Shown here: positions 1-9,035 of the stretch, in pieces
Numbering within the stretch: the first letter of the stretch is position 1
How the letters are laid out: each line of letters opens with the position of its first letter
Assembly (NCBI GenBank): GCA_019359675.1
Contig: JAHHGX010000010.1
Coordinates: 1 to 64,000, forward strand
Length of the DNA stretch: 64,000 nucleotides
Origin: Calothrix sp. FI2-JRJ7
Lineage (GTDB): Bacteria; Cyanobacteriota; Cyanobacteriia; Cyanobacteriales; Nostocaceae
Reading direction: 5' to 3'
Position numbers and translations under genes: made by a program
The notes under the pieces: generated by a model
What the model was told of the DNA's origin: nothing
What the model saw: the letters and a program-made list of their open reading frames with translations, nothing else
Databases searched by the model: none

Positions 1-122
1 CTCTAACTCGGTTAATGATAGGTGTGACTCTATACTAATACGTTTTGGCATTGATAATGTAGATGCTTGTAAAAAAGATGTACTCAACTTATTTTACTAT
101 GGGTGTGCCACCGGACATGATA

Positions 123-292
123 TAATACGTTAAGTAAGGTGCGTGACGCTACTAGATTAATCGTTTTGTTTCACAATTGTAATGGCGTCACGTATATTAA
201 AGTGCTTTCATGCACCATTAATACGTTAAGTAAGGTGCGTGACGCTACTAGATTAATCGTTTTGTTTCACAATTGTAATGGCGTCACGCACC
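123..292. repeat. Tandem 70-bp hairpin repeats
   Basis: Two near-identical 70-bp copies lie at 123-192 and 219-288, 96 bp apart. Each has arms GGTGCGTGACGC and GCGTCACG, so each can fold back. The same arm family (GGTGCGTGA / TCACGCACC) recurs at 15831, 24324, 59870 and 60063, so this is a dispersed, MITE-like hairpin family without its own gene. The second copy abuts the stop codon of the transporter that ends at 293 and may act as its 3' hairpin. Positions 1-122 hold nothing I can recognise. Confidence 0.8.
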
Positions 293-1717
293 CTACAATT
301 CTTGTTCTAAGATTGAGGACATTGTGTCTTTTGCGTCGCGTTGAAATTCACTGACGTTGACGCGCGCTAAAAATGATAGCGCTACTATCATACCAATTGC
401 TTGGACTGTAAAGACTAAGCTATATGACATTAGGGGTGTACTAAATAAGTATTTGCCAAAGTTCAATACTGCCCCTCCTGATACTGTTGCTAGTGCCCGT
501 GACATTGCTTGTGCTAAACCCCAGGCGCCTACAAATGTTCCTGCGGCTTCGGCGGCGGTTAAGTCTAACATTAAACTAAGGGCGCCTGTTGTGGTGACAC
601 CTGAAGCAAACCCAAATAATACTAAACACAATTGCAGGACTTTTGGGTTAGCAGTTACTCCAGCAAAGATTAATAGTATGAAGCAAATAGCAACGCCAAT
701 ACATCCAAGTTTCGTAGTAGTTTTTTTACCAATACGTGGTGCAATTAAAATACCTGTCAGCGCTAAGCCAAGCAGTGTGCCGGTTCCAAAAAATGCATTT
801 AACTTAGTTGTCTCGGCAATGGTCATTTTAAATACTTCACCACCGTAGGGTTCCATCACTGCATCTTGCATAAATAAGCTGATGGTCATTACCAGTAAGA
901 AGGTAAAAAATATTCCTGTTTGGCGACTGGCTGTTAATATAGTCAATGCATGACCTATGGTAATTTTATCTTCTCTAACAGTAGGTGTAGAACGTGTACT
1001 CATACGCGAGTATTTTTTCTCAACACCAACTGTCCCAATAAGGCACAGCAAAAATGCAACAAGAGGTATTATGGTAAATAAACGGTTGACTTGGGTTTGA
1101 ATAACTTCAATTGGTGCGTTTAGTTGAATTTGTCTAAGTAAGCCACTGCTAGTTATGGCGCCGATAATAATGCCCACCATCAACATTGACCAAACAATAC
1201 CAACTATTTTGGAGCGGTTGTCTTCGTCGGAGATATCTACTAATAGTGCAGTGAAGGGTGTAGAACTAGCACTTAATGCAACTCCATATATGGCAAATAC
1301 TAACCCTAAGAGTGCTACCCACATTGTAGTTTGACTTGTCCAGGCGCCTCCTGGTTGTAAACTATTACCAACTTGCCAAACAACTTGTACTGCTAAAAAA
1401 GCTGAAGAAGCAAATAAAGCGGCGCCTAACCATATATAACCCGTGCGATGATATCCTAAAAATGGCTTTGAGTCAGAAATCTGTCCAAACCATATGCGAA
1501 CCGGAGCAACAAATTGATGCATTGCAATAGCCAGTGCAGTTATAAACGCTGGAACCTTCAACTCATCAATCATGATACGGTTAAGCACACCTAACGTCAA
1601 AACCGACATTATCCCCAAAGCCATTTGAAAAAAGCCCAGTCGAAACATCGTTAAAGTATCGACCTTTGGTAGACTGTGTGCATCGGACTGTGAACTTGAT
1701 AAATTTCCGCTAGCCAT
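293..1717 (-). CDS. PucC/BCD-family MFS transporter
   Basis: The protein is an integral membrane protein of about 474 residues with around twelve hydrophobic segments. It matches the PucC (BCD) branch of the major facilitator superfamily, which handles chlorophyll or bacteriochlorophyll and assists assembly of light-harvesting complexes. Family-like stretches include FRLGFFQMALG near the N terminus, RIWFGQISDSKP after the second helix, and GYHRTGYIW. The ATG at 1717 is preferred because the only longer start, at 1735, is a TTG with no clear ribosome site. The nearby phycocyanin genes on the same strand fit a photosynthetic role, but a 270-bp gap separates them and co-transcription is not shown. 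The actual substrate cannot be read from the sequence. Confidence 0.85.
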   Translation of the reverse strand: MASGNLSSSQSDAHSLPKVDTLTMFRLGFFQMALGIMSVLTLGVLNRIMIDELKVPAFITALAIAMHQFVAPVRIWFGQISDSKPFLGYHRTGYIWLGAALFASSAFLAVQVVWQVGNSLQPGGAWTSQTTMWVALLGLVFAIYGVALSASSTPFTALLVDISDEDNRSKIVGIVWSMLMVGIIIGAITSSGLLRQIQLNAPIEVIQTQVNRLFTIIPLVAFLLCLIGTVGVEKKYSRMSTRSTPTVREDKITIGHALTILTASRQTGIFFTFLLVMTISLFMQDAVMEPYGGEVFKMTIAETTKLNAFFGTGTLLGLALTGILIAPRIGKKTTTKLGCIGVAICFILLIFAGVTANPKVLQLCLVLFGFASGVTTTGALSLMLDLTAAEAAGTFVGAWGLAQAMSRALATVSGGAVLNFGKYLFSTPLMSYSLVFTVQAIGMIVALSFLARVNVSEFQRDAKDTMSSILEQEL

Positions 1718-1990
1718 TTTGCTTATAAATTCCAAGGAATAAAAGTTTTATCATCTTTTTCCTAGGATAAACGTTCCCACGCACGCATTGGAATCAGAAA
1801 TCAACTTTTTCCCTACTCTTGCCTCTGTGTACAGACGCTCCGGTTCCTCGCGTCTCTACGCTTCTGTGGTAAATATCTATACAAAAAAACAGGTAATAGA
1901 TAGTAACGCTTAGAACTATCTACTACCAGTAAAGCAGAAATAGGAGAACTTTGTTGTAATAAGGGAAGCTTTTGGAAGACCGAAAAAAAA

Positions 1991-2482
1991 CTAGCTCAAG
2001 GAATTAATTACATAATCAATGTAAGAATTTGCTTCTACAGCAGGGTCGCCACTCAGACCATGATTTGCTTTAATGTATTTCAGAGCTTCGACATACCAGC
2101 TAGGTGACAATTCAAAAGATTTGTTGATTTCAGCTAAACCAGCAATCAAATAATCATCAATTGGCCCTGTACCACCTGCAACTAATGCATATGTAATGAT
2201 TCGCAAGTAGTAACCAATGTCACGCACGCATTTTTGCTTACCACGCGCATCTGATGCATAGTTGGGACCTTGTAATTGAGTCGTATAAGGATATTTCTGG
2301 TACACAGCGTTTGCTGCTGCTTCAGCAAGACTTTGCGCTTTACCAGACAAAGTTTTCACTGCTTCGAGTGATGCTGCTGCTTGTCTAAATCGTCCAAAAG
2401 CAACTTGGAATTCTGTGCTGCTCAAAAAGCGACCTTGTGAATCTGCTGTTGCAATTGCTTCTGTTAAAGGTGTTTTGGACAT
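1991..2482 (-). CDS. cpcA: Phycocyanin alpha subunit
   Basis: This is a 163-residue phycobiliprotein beginning [19 protein letters not shown], the typical CpcA N terminus. The chromophore cysteine lies in [11 protein letters not shown], matching Cys84, which binds phycocyanobilin. CpcA pairs with CpcB to form the rods of the phycobilisome on the thylakoid surface. The start at 2482 gives the usual length and follows a GGGAG ribosome site; an upstream in-frame ATG at 2515 would add eleven residues not found in the family. It lies 62 bp downstream of cpcB on the same strand, the standard cpcBA order. No rod linker or bilin lyase gene follows, which suggests that this pair is a stand-alone or additional copy. 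Confidence 0.97.
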   Translation of the reverse strand: MSKTPLTEAIATADSQGRFLSSTEFQVAFGRFRQAAASLEAVKTLSGKAQSLAEAAANAVYQKYPYTTQLQGPNYASDARGKQKCVRDIGYYLRIITYALVAGGTGPIDDYLIAGLAEINKSFELSPSWYVEALKYIKANHGLSGDPAVEANSYIDYVINSLS

Positions 2483-2544
2483 GATTTGTAATCTCCCTGC
2501 AAAGTTTGTGTACAAAGAAAAGAAGGTTTAAGTTTCTAATTAAT

Positions 2545-3066
2545 TTATGCAACTGCTGATGCTGCACGGTCAAAGTAACTAGCCACTTCAGCAAGTAAAG
2601 CGCTGCAATCTCCACGAGTAATTCCATTTGGGTCACCTGCAATTGCAAGTGAAGCTTCTTTGAGCTTTTGAATTCCAACTGCTACTGAAGCTCCTGGAGT
2701 TCCAAGTGCCAAATAAGTTTCTCGCAAACCGTTTAAAGCACGGTCATCTAACACGCTCGTATCACCTGCAAATATGGCATAAGTCACATAGCACAAAATA
2801 ATTTCTAAATCTCGTAAGCAAGCTGCTGCACGACGATTAGTATATGCATTACCACCAGGAGCAATCAGTTGGGGTTGCTCTTCAAACAATGAGCGTGCAG
2901 CATTCGAAACAATTGCTGAAGCATTGCTCGAAATACGATTCACAATATCTACACGCTTATTTCCTTCTCTGACAAGGTTGAGTAAAGCATCCAACTGCGA
3001 ATTATTCAGATACTCCCCACGTGTGTCTGCTTGAGCAACAACCTTGGTGAATGCATCTAGTACCAT
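2545..3066 (-). CDS. cpcB: Phycocyanin beta subunit
   Basis: The 173-residue protein begins [20 protein letters not shown] and has both chromophore cysteines: one in [10 protein letters not shown] (about Cys82) and one in [11 protein letters not shown] (about Cys153). Asn72 of the family, normally methylated, falls in the APGGNAY stretch. With CpcA it builds the phycobilisome rods. It is the first gene of the cpcBA pair and has a TCTCCCT complement (AGGGAGA ribosome site) just upstream of its ATG. Confidence 0.97.
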   Translation of the reverse strand: MVLDAFTKVVAQADTRGEYLNNSQLDALLNLVREGNKRVDIVNRISSNASAIVSNAARSLFEEQPQLIAPGGNAYTNRRAAACLRDLEIILCYVTYAIFAGDTSVLDDRALNGLRETYLALGTPGASVAVGIQKLKEASLAIAGDPNGITRGDCSALLAEVASYFDRAASAVA

Positions 3067-3457
3067 TGTTTCAATCTCCCTATTATGAATCTCTAGTCAC
3101 TAACTTATAAATACAATATCTCTATCGAGTTACCGTATTTTTATAAAAGCTAGTATGCCACATGAAGTGTGCAAACACAACCACCTCTTTTTGTAAAGTT
3201 TTATTAATGAATTTGTTTTCAATTTGTGTTGAAATGGCGCAAACTCACGAATAAGCAAGACTGGCGCCATCTAGCCCTGAATATTTGTTGATTTTATCTA
3301 CTTGCGTTTTAGAGAAACTCGTGACAAAGTGAATATCATAAAAATACTTAAAGTCTATCGATTAACTGTACTTTAATGAAGTGATGGGCATTGTGTATAG
3401 TCAGGGCGCCCATTATCTTCGTCATGTCATCAAACTTACATTCAAGGAGAATCGTCA
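3067..3457. promoter_or_regulatory. Divergent intergenic region upstream of cpcB
   Basis: This 391-bp AT-rich gap separates cpcB (minus) from the acyl-CoA dehydrogenase-like gene (plus). It must hold the promoter and leader of the phycocyanin transcript and the promoter of the plus-strand gene. I cannot assign a -35/-10 pair with confidence. An AAGGAG ribosome site lies just before the ATG at 3458. Two GGCGCC sites lie at about 3267 and 3407. Confidence 0.5.
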
Positions 3458-4543
3458 ATGGTTAGTCAGCACAGAACTATCGAATTGTCTTTGGCAGAAC
3501 AAGCAGGATGGCTGAATGAAGGTGTATCTGGGTGCAGTGTTGCTTCATCACTCTCACTGCTTTCTTCTTCAGGACGGTTAGCGCACGGTGTAGCAGAGAA
3601 TCTTGGTGGTTCAGGTGGAACATTACTAAGCGCAGTCGAAGAAATAGCAACCGTTTCAGAGCAATGCTTAACAAGCGGATTTGTATTTTGGTGCCAACGA
3701 ACATTTATTGAATACTTAATATCAAGTTCCAACCGTTGGTTACATTTGCAAATACTGCCCAAAATTTTACGAGCGGAATGCTCAGGCGCCACAGTCATAG
3801 AAGATTTTGTGGACTCGGTGCCAATACATGCATCATTGCAAGGAGACACAGTAACTCTACAAGGTTTCTTACCGTGGGTGTCTAATTTGCAACCAAAAAA
3901 CTTTTATGTAGTGGTGACAGCAAAAACTGATGATGGAAAAAAATTGATAGTGGCTGTTCCCTCCAAAGCTAAAGGAATACAAAGGGGAGATGATTTACAA
4001 CTATTAGGGTTGCAAGCATCATGGACAAGTACATTGCGTCTCAATAAAGTATGCTTATCTCGTCAATGGATTATTAGTGAAAACGCCGATTTATTCTTAT
4101 CACAAATTCGTCCTAAATTAATATTAATGCAATGTGCTTTAGGACTAGGAATAACGCGACGGTCACTACAAGAAACATTACAAAGTACAGACGGAGACAA
4201 CGAAGAAGCATTAATTAATCGTCTTAGATATAATGCTTTTACATTAACTCAATTAGAAGCTCAAATTTGGAAACTAGGTACTTTGCAAAACTTTAACTCA
4301 TCAAAACGTGAAATATTAGAACTGCGAGTAGCTTTAACTAGATTAGCACTAGACTCAGTTTGGTTAGAGTTAGAAGCCAAAGGTGTAAATGCTTACTTAA
4401 AACCCAGTGGAACCGCCCGAAGACTACGCGAAGTCGCATTTTTACCAGTAATGGCGCCAACTCTTTTACACCTTGAACAAGAACTCCAAAAAACAACTAA
4501 TATTCTTCCTGGACTCGGCGCCAGTGCATTCAAACAAATCTAA
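3458..4543 (+). CDS. Acyl-CoA dehydrogenase-like flavoprotein
   Basis: The 361-residue protein resembles the acyl-CoA dehydrogenase / DszC-like monooxygenase fold. A helical N-terminal part contains GGSGGTLLSAVEEIATVSEQC and SGFVFWCQRTFIEYL. A central beta domain (about 125-205) contains GFLPWVSN, where family members bind flavin. The helical C-terminal part ends ARRLREVAFLPVMAPTLLHLE. Such enzymes oxidise acyl thioesters or related small molecules with FAD or FMN. The usual catalytic glutamate cannot be placed with confidence, so the substrate is unknown. A strong AAGGAG ribosome site supports the start. The gene stands alone and is divergent from cpcB. Confidence 0.7.
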   Translation: MVSQHRTIELSLAEQAGWLNEGVSGCSVASSLSLLSSSGRLAHGVAENLGGSGGTLLSAVEEIATVSEQCLTSGFVFWCQRTFIEYLISSSNRWLHLQILPKILRAECSGATVIEDFVDSVPIHASLQGDTVTLQGFLPWVSNLQPKNFYVVVTAKTDDGKKLIVAVPSKAKGIQRGDDLQLLGLQASWTSTLRLNKVCLSRQWIISENADLFLSQIRPKLILMQCALGLGITRRSLQETLQSTDGDNEEALINRLRYNAFTLTQLEAQIWKLGTLQNFNSSKREILELRVALTRLALDSVWLELEAKGVNAYLKPSGTARRLREVAFLPVMAPTLLHLEQELQKTTNILPGLGASAFKQI

Positions 4544-5046
4544 AACTTTCACCTCGTAACAAATTTAAAACTCCATCAAAGTATAAAATGTCATCCTAGT
4601 AAGCCAATCAAAGTATAAAATGTCATTCTGAGCGTAGCGAAGAATCTTACAAAGTTTTGATATTTATAAGATGCTTCATACAGTGAGTATGACATTATTT
4701 ATACTTATAAAACATATTAATATATAAATTAATAAATACATTCATCTAACAACAAATTTTTAACATAAATTATTAAAGATTTTTAGATAGTTATTATAAA
4801 CTACAGTACTATAATACTTAAGCCAGGTGTGAGACTAAAAATGACCAATAGTACTGAGACTACAAACACTAATCTATCAGAAGAAGATTTAATTTATTTC
4901 GATTTATTTGATTCACTGAAATATTGCTATCGTGGCATATATCAAGACTTAAATTTAGATATATTTATATATAGTGAAAACATCCCAAAAATGAATTTAA
5001 ATTTGTGAAATGGCTGTCCTCAGCCGTTCTATACTTTTTCCTATAA
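4544..5046. other. Intergenic region with dispersed repeat
   Basis: An imperfect hairpin repeat runs from about 4617 to 4695, with arms TGTCATTCTGAGCG and GTATGACATT. The same family, with the same GCGAAGAATCT core, recurs at 60398-60475. The rest is very AT-rich, and only the weak 55-codon frame listed separately was found. Confidence 0.6.
4841..5008 (+). CDS. Possible small ORF, unknown
   Basis: A 55-codon frame opens with ATG after GTGTGAGACTAAAA and ends in TGA. Its product is acidic and aromatic-rich (SEEDLIYFDLFDSLKYCY). There is no good ribosome site and no relative I recognise, so it may be chance coding in AT-rich DNA. Confidence 0.25.
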   Translation: MTNSTETTNTNLSEEDLIYFDLFDSLKYCYRGIYQDLNLDIFIYSENIPKMNLNL

Positions 5047-6234
5047 TTACTTATCCAAATTAAATACAGAACGTAACTTAACACCAATAAAACTTCCTAA
5101 TAAAGCAAAAACAATCCAAACCCAACCGTGTAAACTAGTAGAAGCAATACCGCCAAAAAAAGCATTAACATTACAACCAAAAGCATTTAAGGCGCCATAA
5201 CCCATCAATATTCCACCTAAGAATGTTGATGCAATGACATTAAAATTTATTTGATTTTTGAGAATTAATCTACCTGCAAAGGCTGCTGCTAAAAATGCTC
5301 CTAGAATAATGCCAATATTCATAACTGAGGTAATATCGGCAAATACGCTTTGCGATAATGCTGCTTGCTGTACTTTTCCTGTCCAAAATGGAGTATTAGA
5401 TGGGTTCCAACCAAAGATAGTAGCTATTTTCGCACTCCATAAAGCAAAACCCCAAGTTATTCGCCAAGGTTGACCAGAAATTATTAAAGTGAGAAAATTT
5501 AGAACAGCTAAAGCAACGGCGCCATATAAAAGTGAATTCGGTATTTGTGGTTTATTTCTTTGGTTTCTACTCCATACCCACAGTAAACCAGCAAGTAATA
5601 TAAATATTCCTAACTGTAAAAAGACGGCGCCTGTCCAACCCAAGCTCTGTCCTAGTACAATTGGAGGAACAGATGGTAAATTAGCCCATACATGACGATT
5701 TAAACTTGCCCAAAACGACCCAACACAAAAAGCTATCACGGTAAAAATCATTGAGAGACTACCGCTACCAACAGTATAGAGAGAACCACAACCACAACCA
5801 GAAGCTATCTGCATTCCAATACCAAATAGTAAAGCACCAATAGCTCCTTGAATTCCAACGGGAGCTATAGACCCTTTAACTTCTTGTCCAAAAGCTGTTC
5901 CAGAAGCAAGAACCGGAGCAAATAAAACTGTTGCAACTGCCAACATTAATAACTGAGCGCACATTCCATTGACTTCCCGTTTAAATAAAAACTTTCGGTA
6001 AGCTGAAGTAAAACCAAAACTCGAATAATATAAAGTTATTCCAAATAACCCACCAATTAAAAATAATACACTTTGGCGCCAACCATAACGACTCAAAGCA
6101 ACTGTTCCAAAAGTAAATAATAAAAGAGCGAGCAAAACAATTGACTTTTGCGCGCGTCTCTTTGGTGGTTCTTGCGAGTATTGGGATACTCCTAATGGAT
6201 TTGATGAAAGATTGCGATTAAGATTGCTGCTCAT
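5047..6234 (-). CDS. YeeE/YedE-family sulfur-compound transporter
   Basis: This is a 395-residue membrane protein with about nine to ten helices and two internally similar halves. Each half has a cysteine-centred loop: ASGCGCGSLYTVGSGS near residue 145 and NAFGCNVNAFFGGIAS near residue 355. These match the conserved cysteine loops of YeeE/YedE (TsuA) proteins, which pass thiosulfate across the inner membrane through transient S-S...H contacts. The neighbouring exported rhodanese, on the same strand and upstream, fits thiosulfate or persulfide import. The first 30 residues are a basic cytoplasmic tail. Thiosulfate as substrate is inferred from family and context. Confidence 0.88.
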   Translation of the reverse strand: MSSNLNRNLSSNPLGVSQYSQEPPKRRAQKSIVLLALLLFTFGTVALSRYGWRQSVLFLIGGLFGITLYYSSFGFTSAYRKFLFKREVNGMCAQLLMLAVATVLFAPVLASGTAFGQEVKGSIAPVGIQGAIGALLFGIGMQIASGCGCGSLYTVGSGSLSMIFTVIAFCVGSFWASLNRHVWANLPSVPPIVLGQSLGWTGAVFLQLGIFILLAGLLWVWSRNQRNKPQIPNSLLYGAVALAVLNFLTLIISGQPWRITWGFALWSAKIATIFGWNPSNTPFWTGKVQQAALSQSVFADITSVMNIGIILGAFLAAAFAGRLILKNQINFNVIASTFLGGILMGYGALNAFGCNVNAFFGGIASTSLHGWVWIVFALLGSFIGVKLRSVFNLDK

Positions 6235-6389
6235 GATTAGTATTTATAAAAATTAACTTGATTTGATCCCCCAACCCCCTTAATAAGGTGGCTAAAAACT
6301 GTTCTGCTCCTATTATTAAAAAGGGCTAAAAACTGCTCTGTTTACCCTTATTAAGGGGGTTAGGGGAGATTATTCCTTTCCCAAACTAT
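6235..6389. repeat. Inverted dispersed repeat
   Basis: Arms ATCCCCCAACCCCCTTAATA (about 6267) and TTATTAAGGGGGTTAGGGGA (about 6348) face each other across two imperfect copies of an inner ctaaaaactg(t/c)tctg motif. This is a common cyanobacterial intergenic hairpin type. It lies between the small 49-residue gene and the transporter in an otherwise co-directional cluster and may attenuate or process the transcript. Confidence 0.7.
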
Positions 6390-6539
6390 TTACGTGTCCT
6401 TATTGCCTCCACTATTTTTCTGTGGAGGTGGTTCGCTAGTAGTGCAACTTATTAAAGTTTGATTGGCGTAGTCTGTAAGTCTTATATCTTTGTAAGCAAA
6501 GCTGATAAGTAATAAGAGCGCTAAAACTCCTAGCTTCAT
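6390..6539 (-). CDS. Small membrane-anchored or exported peptide, unknown
   Basis: This 49-residue protein is too short for most gene callers. It starts MKLGVLALLLLISFAYKD, a basic residue followed by a hydrophobic stretch like a signal anchor, and ends in a Pro/Gly/Asn-rich tail with one cysteine (LISCTTSEPPPQKN). A strong ribosome site, GGGAG, sits 8-10 bases upstream of the ATG. It lies 35 bp after the rhodanese gene and upstream of the YeeE-like transporter on the same strand, so it is probably part of that sulfur operon. I do not recognise a family. Confidence 0.55.
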   Translation of the reverse strand: MKLGVLALLLLISFAYKDIRLTDYANQTLISCTTSEPPPQKNSGGNKDT

Positions 6540-6574
6540 GTAGATATTCTCCCTTTTATTTCATTTCAACACTA

Positions 6575-7528
6575 TTAACTTACTTGTCCGGCGCCTGTTG
6601 CTATTGGTAAATCAGGGTATGAGCTATATTCAGTCCAAGAACCTTCGTAAATTCTGACTTTGGGATATCCAAGCAAGTGCTTCAAGACAACGTATTGCAA
6701 TGTAGCTTCTCTGCCAGTGCTGCAAGTGACGATAATGTCGCTCGATGGGCTAATTCTTTTTTGCGCTAAAATTTGCTTGATTTCTTCTAATGACTTCAAT
6801 TTGTGAGGATTATCTGGTTGTGTAAATGTCACCCAAGGAATATTTACGGCGCCTGGAATATGTCCATTCCGAATAAATACATCCTCTTCTCCTCGAAATA
6901 GTTTCTCTGGTCTAGGGTCAATCATTGATACACCTGGTTTACCAATTGATTTCTTGACTTCATCAAGACTTACCCGAACAGAAGGATTATCTCGGACTAC
7001 GAATTTACCTGGTTTGTACTTAGGAAATTCTCTCGTTACAGGTTGTATTGCTTTATAGTCTTTGTAACCTCCATCCAATACTGCAATATCACGTAGTCCA
7101 GAGCGCTCTAACAAATAAGCAACCATTGTGGCGCCTAAAATATCTCTACCATCTGAGTAAACTAAGACACGACTGTTGTTATTTACTCCAGAGTTAGTAA
7201 AAATTTCTCCCAGCTTTCGGCTATTCCAATACTGTACTGGTAATCCGGATTGTGGCCCTCGAAAAGCACTGTCTGCAATATTTACTGCGTTCGGAACGTG
7301 TCCAGATATATAGTCTAACGGCACATTTCGCACATCCAGAATTCGTAAATTCGCGTTTTTACTATTTTGAGCAACCCAAGTTGGTGAGACAAACTGGATA
7401 CTTGCTTTTTGAGTAGCAGAGAATGCAGGAAAAGCGATAAATGGAATGATTACAAGACAAGCGATGAGAGTCGATAGAAGCCCAAAAAACTTAGGCTTCT
7501 TCAGTATTTGTAATGACTTTAATTTCAT
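6575..7528 (-). CDS. Exported tandem-domain rhodanese (thiosulfate sulfurtransferase)
   Basis: The 317-residue protein opens with a signal peptide (KLKSLQ...LLSTLIACLVIIPFIAFPAFSA, cleavage near 38). Two rhodanese domains follow, at about 45-165 and 185-305. The second has the active-site loop CSTGREA with the catalytic cysteine near 269 and the closing CSxGxxA-type arginine; the first lacks the cysteine and is the usual inactive partner. The family moves the outer sulfur of thiosulfate to a thiol or cyanide acceptor. Export to the periplasm and the downstream YeeE-type transporter suggest that it prepares or delivers sulfane sulfur for import. Confidence 0.9.
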   Translation of the reverse strand: MKLKSLQILKKPKFFGLLSTLIACLVIIPFIAFPAFSATQKASIQFVSPTWVAQNSKNANLRILDVRNVPLDYISGHVPNAVNIADSAFRGPQSGLPVQYWNSRKLGEIFTNSGVNNNSRVLVYSDGRDILGATMVAYLLERSGLRDIAVLDGGYKDYKAIQPVTREFPKYKPGKFVVRDNPSVRVSLDEVKKSIGKPGVSMIDPRPEKLFRGEEDVFIRNGHIPGAVNIPWVTFTQPDNPHKLKSLEEIKQILAQKRISPSSDIIVTCSTGREATLQYVVLKHLLGYPKVRIYEGSWTEYSSYPDLPIATGAGQVS

Positions 7529-7708
7529 AATTATGCTCTAATCGAAGATATGAACTTTTTCAACAAACTACTGCAAATCAGTCGGAATACTGCACTTAGT
7601 ATCTAGCATTCCATAAAAAACGACTAAATAGTACGATTTATATATCAGTTTTTAGTATTTAAAGTATATATTTTTCTTATACTACGGTTGTTGACTTAGA
7701 CGGCGCCT

Positions 7709-7956
7709 AATGTTTTTGTGCGACCACATGACGTTATAATAGAAACTTCAAGAATAGAAGGTGGTATACCAGCTAAGATAAGTCGTTTAATTCACTAGGT
7801 TGGGAAATTCTAGCTGAGTTGGTATTCGATGATGGAAATATTATCACCGCTAACTTATCGCGCGAGCAGTATGATAAATTGAATTTACAACCGCAACAAA
7901 AAGTGTTTGTTAAACCAAAAGACGCAAAAGCTTTCCCGGCAGCATATGCAGCTTAA
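7709..7956 (+). pseudogene. cysA: 3' remnant of sulfate ABC transporter ATPase (cysA), frameshifted
   Basis: Translation from 7709 reads NVFVRPHDVIIETSR...AKISRLIH and then hits TAG. Shifting frame by one base continues as [14 protein letters not shown] and so on to a TAA at 7954-7956. Together these match the C-terminal domain of CysA, the ATPase of the sulfate/thiosulfate importer. One base is missing after LIH, and the whole nucleotide-binding domain is absent. The remnant lies beside the thiosulfate rhodanese/transporter genes, so a sulfur-transport cluster seems to have decayed here. Confidence 0.75.
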
Positions 7957-7989
7957 TTTTTAATATTTATATAACATAGCGCGTGTTTT

Positions 7990-8577
7990 CTATCCACCAT
8001 TCACGTGTGGTCGAAAAGTCAAGTTAATACGTTCTTCTACAGGTTGAGTAGTTTTCGGCAACTGATGAACCCAGCTTTCCTGACATCCTGGGTGCATTAG
8101 TAATAAACTTCCATGTTCTAACCAAATATTTACTGGTTTACCTTTCTTTCCTTGTCGCATTTGGAATTTACGTTTTTGTCCAAGCGTTATTGATGCGATA
8201 GCTGGAGATTTACCCATGCTTTTTTCATTGTCTGCGTGCCATCCATTCGAGTCGCGACCATCTCGATAACGGTTACATAGTACTACATTAAATAAGTAAC
8301 CCGTACTTGATTCGATATGTAATCGCAGTTGTTTAAGTTCTGGTGTCCAAGGAATTGGCTGTAGTAATACTGATTTTGAGTAAATATAATCACATCCTTC
8401 ATCACCGTACATACATTCTAATCGCGGTACGGGCATAGTTTTACCAATAATTTTAATTGTGTTCTGGCGCCATGCTAAGGTTTCGCAATGATTATATAGT
8501 TCCGAAGCCTGAGTTGGTGTTAAAAAGTTTGATATGTATTCGATTGGTGGATTTATGTCCGTTGATGATAAGACCAT
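7990..8577 (-). CDS. AlkB-like 2-oxoglutarate/Fe(II) dioxygenase
   Basis: The 195-residue protein carries the full AlkB-type active site. HxD lies in NGWHADNEKSMG (about 113-115), the distal histidine in SWVHQLPK (about 168), and the 2-oxoglutarate-binding arginines in ERINLTFRPH (about 183-189). The nucleotide-recognition lid includes PVPRLECMYGDEG. Such enzymes reverse alkylation damage in DNA or RNA by oxidative demethylation. The length equals that of compact bacterial AlkB homologues. It stands alone on the minus strand. Confidence 0.9.
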   Translation of the reverse strand: MVLSSTDINPPIEYISNFLTPTQASELYNHCETLAWRQNTIKIIGKTMPVPRLECMYGDEGCDYIYSKSVLLQPIPWTPELKQLRLHIESSTGYLFNVVLCNRYRDGRDSNGWHADNEKSMGKSPAIASITLGQKRKFQMRQGKKGKPVNIWLEHGSLLLMHPGCQESWVHQLPKTTQPVEERINLTFRPHVNGG

Positions 8578-9035
8578 AAGATAAAATCTATGCTAACAGT
8601 AAATTAATTGACATTCTCGTTGTTTTGATACCAAAAATATCAAGAAAAGTTAAAAATATTTCTTTACATACAAATACTTACCTTCAGGTACGGCACACAC
8701 CTCCAGCAAACAAACAAGTACTGCGACCAAACTAAGAAATGGCTTAGTGACTACATTTGGGGTTTTTGATGATGCTAAGTTGAAGCCATTTTTAATTATA
8801 CTTAAAGCGTTTGTCAATACTGCATAAGTTGTACTTTTATAAAGTATAATTAAGGATGAAGATATATATACGTAGGTAGTTAATTTTTGTTACTTACGTC
8901 TTGTATATTACCCGGAAATGTACATATTCAAGTTGTTTTAAAAAAAAGCAGCGAGTATCCTTCGGGAGAAGCGTGCGTTTTGTCTAGTACGTTTTGTTAA
9001 TTGTAAATTTATTGGTTTGAGAGGCAAAGGTCTTT
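8578..9035. other. Intergenic region upstream of ABC1 kinase gene
   Basis: An AT-rich 458-bp gap. An imperfect inverted repeat (AAATGGCTT at about 8737, AAGCCATTT at about 8782) lies in the middle. A minus-strand frame at 8650-8817 (55 residues with a hydrophobic centre, TTG start) is open, but the TTGACA at its start could as well be promoter sequence, so I do not call it a gene. Confidence 0.4.

Noticed and set aside
2385-2678. 97-residue frame between cpcA and cpcB
   Set aside because: It overlaps both phycocyanin genes in another frame and has no family pattern.
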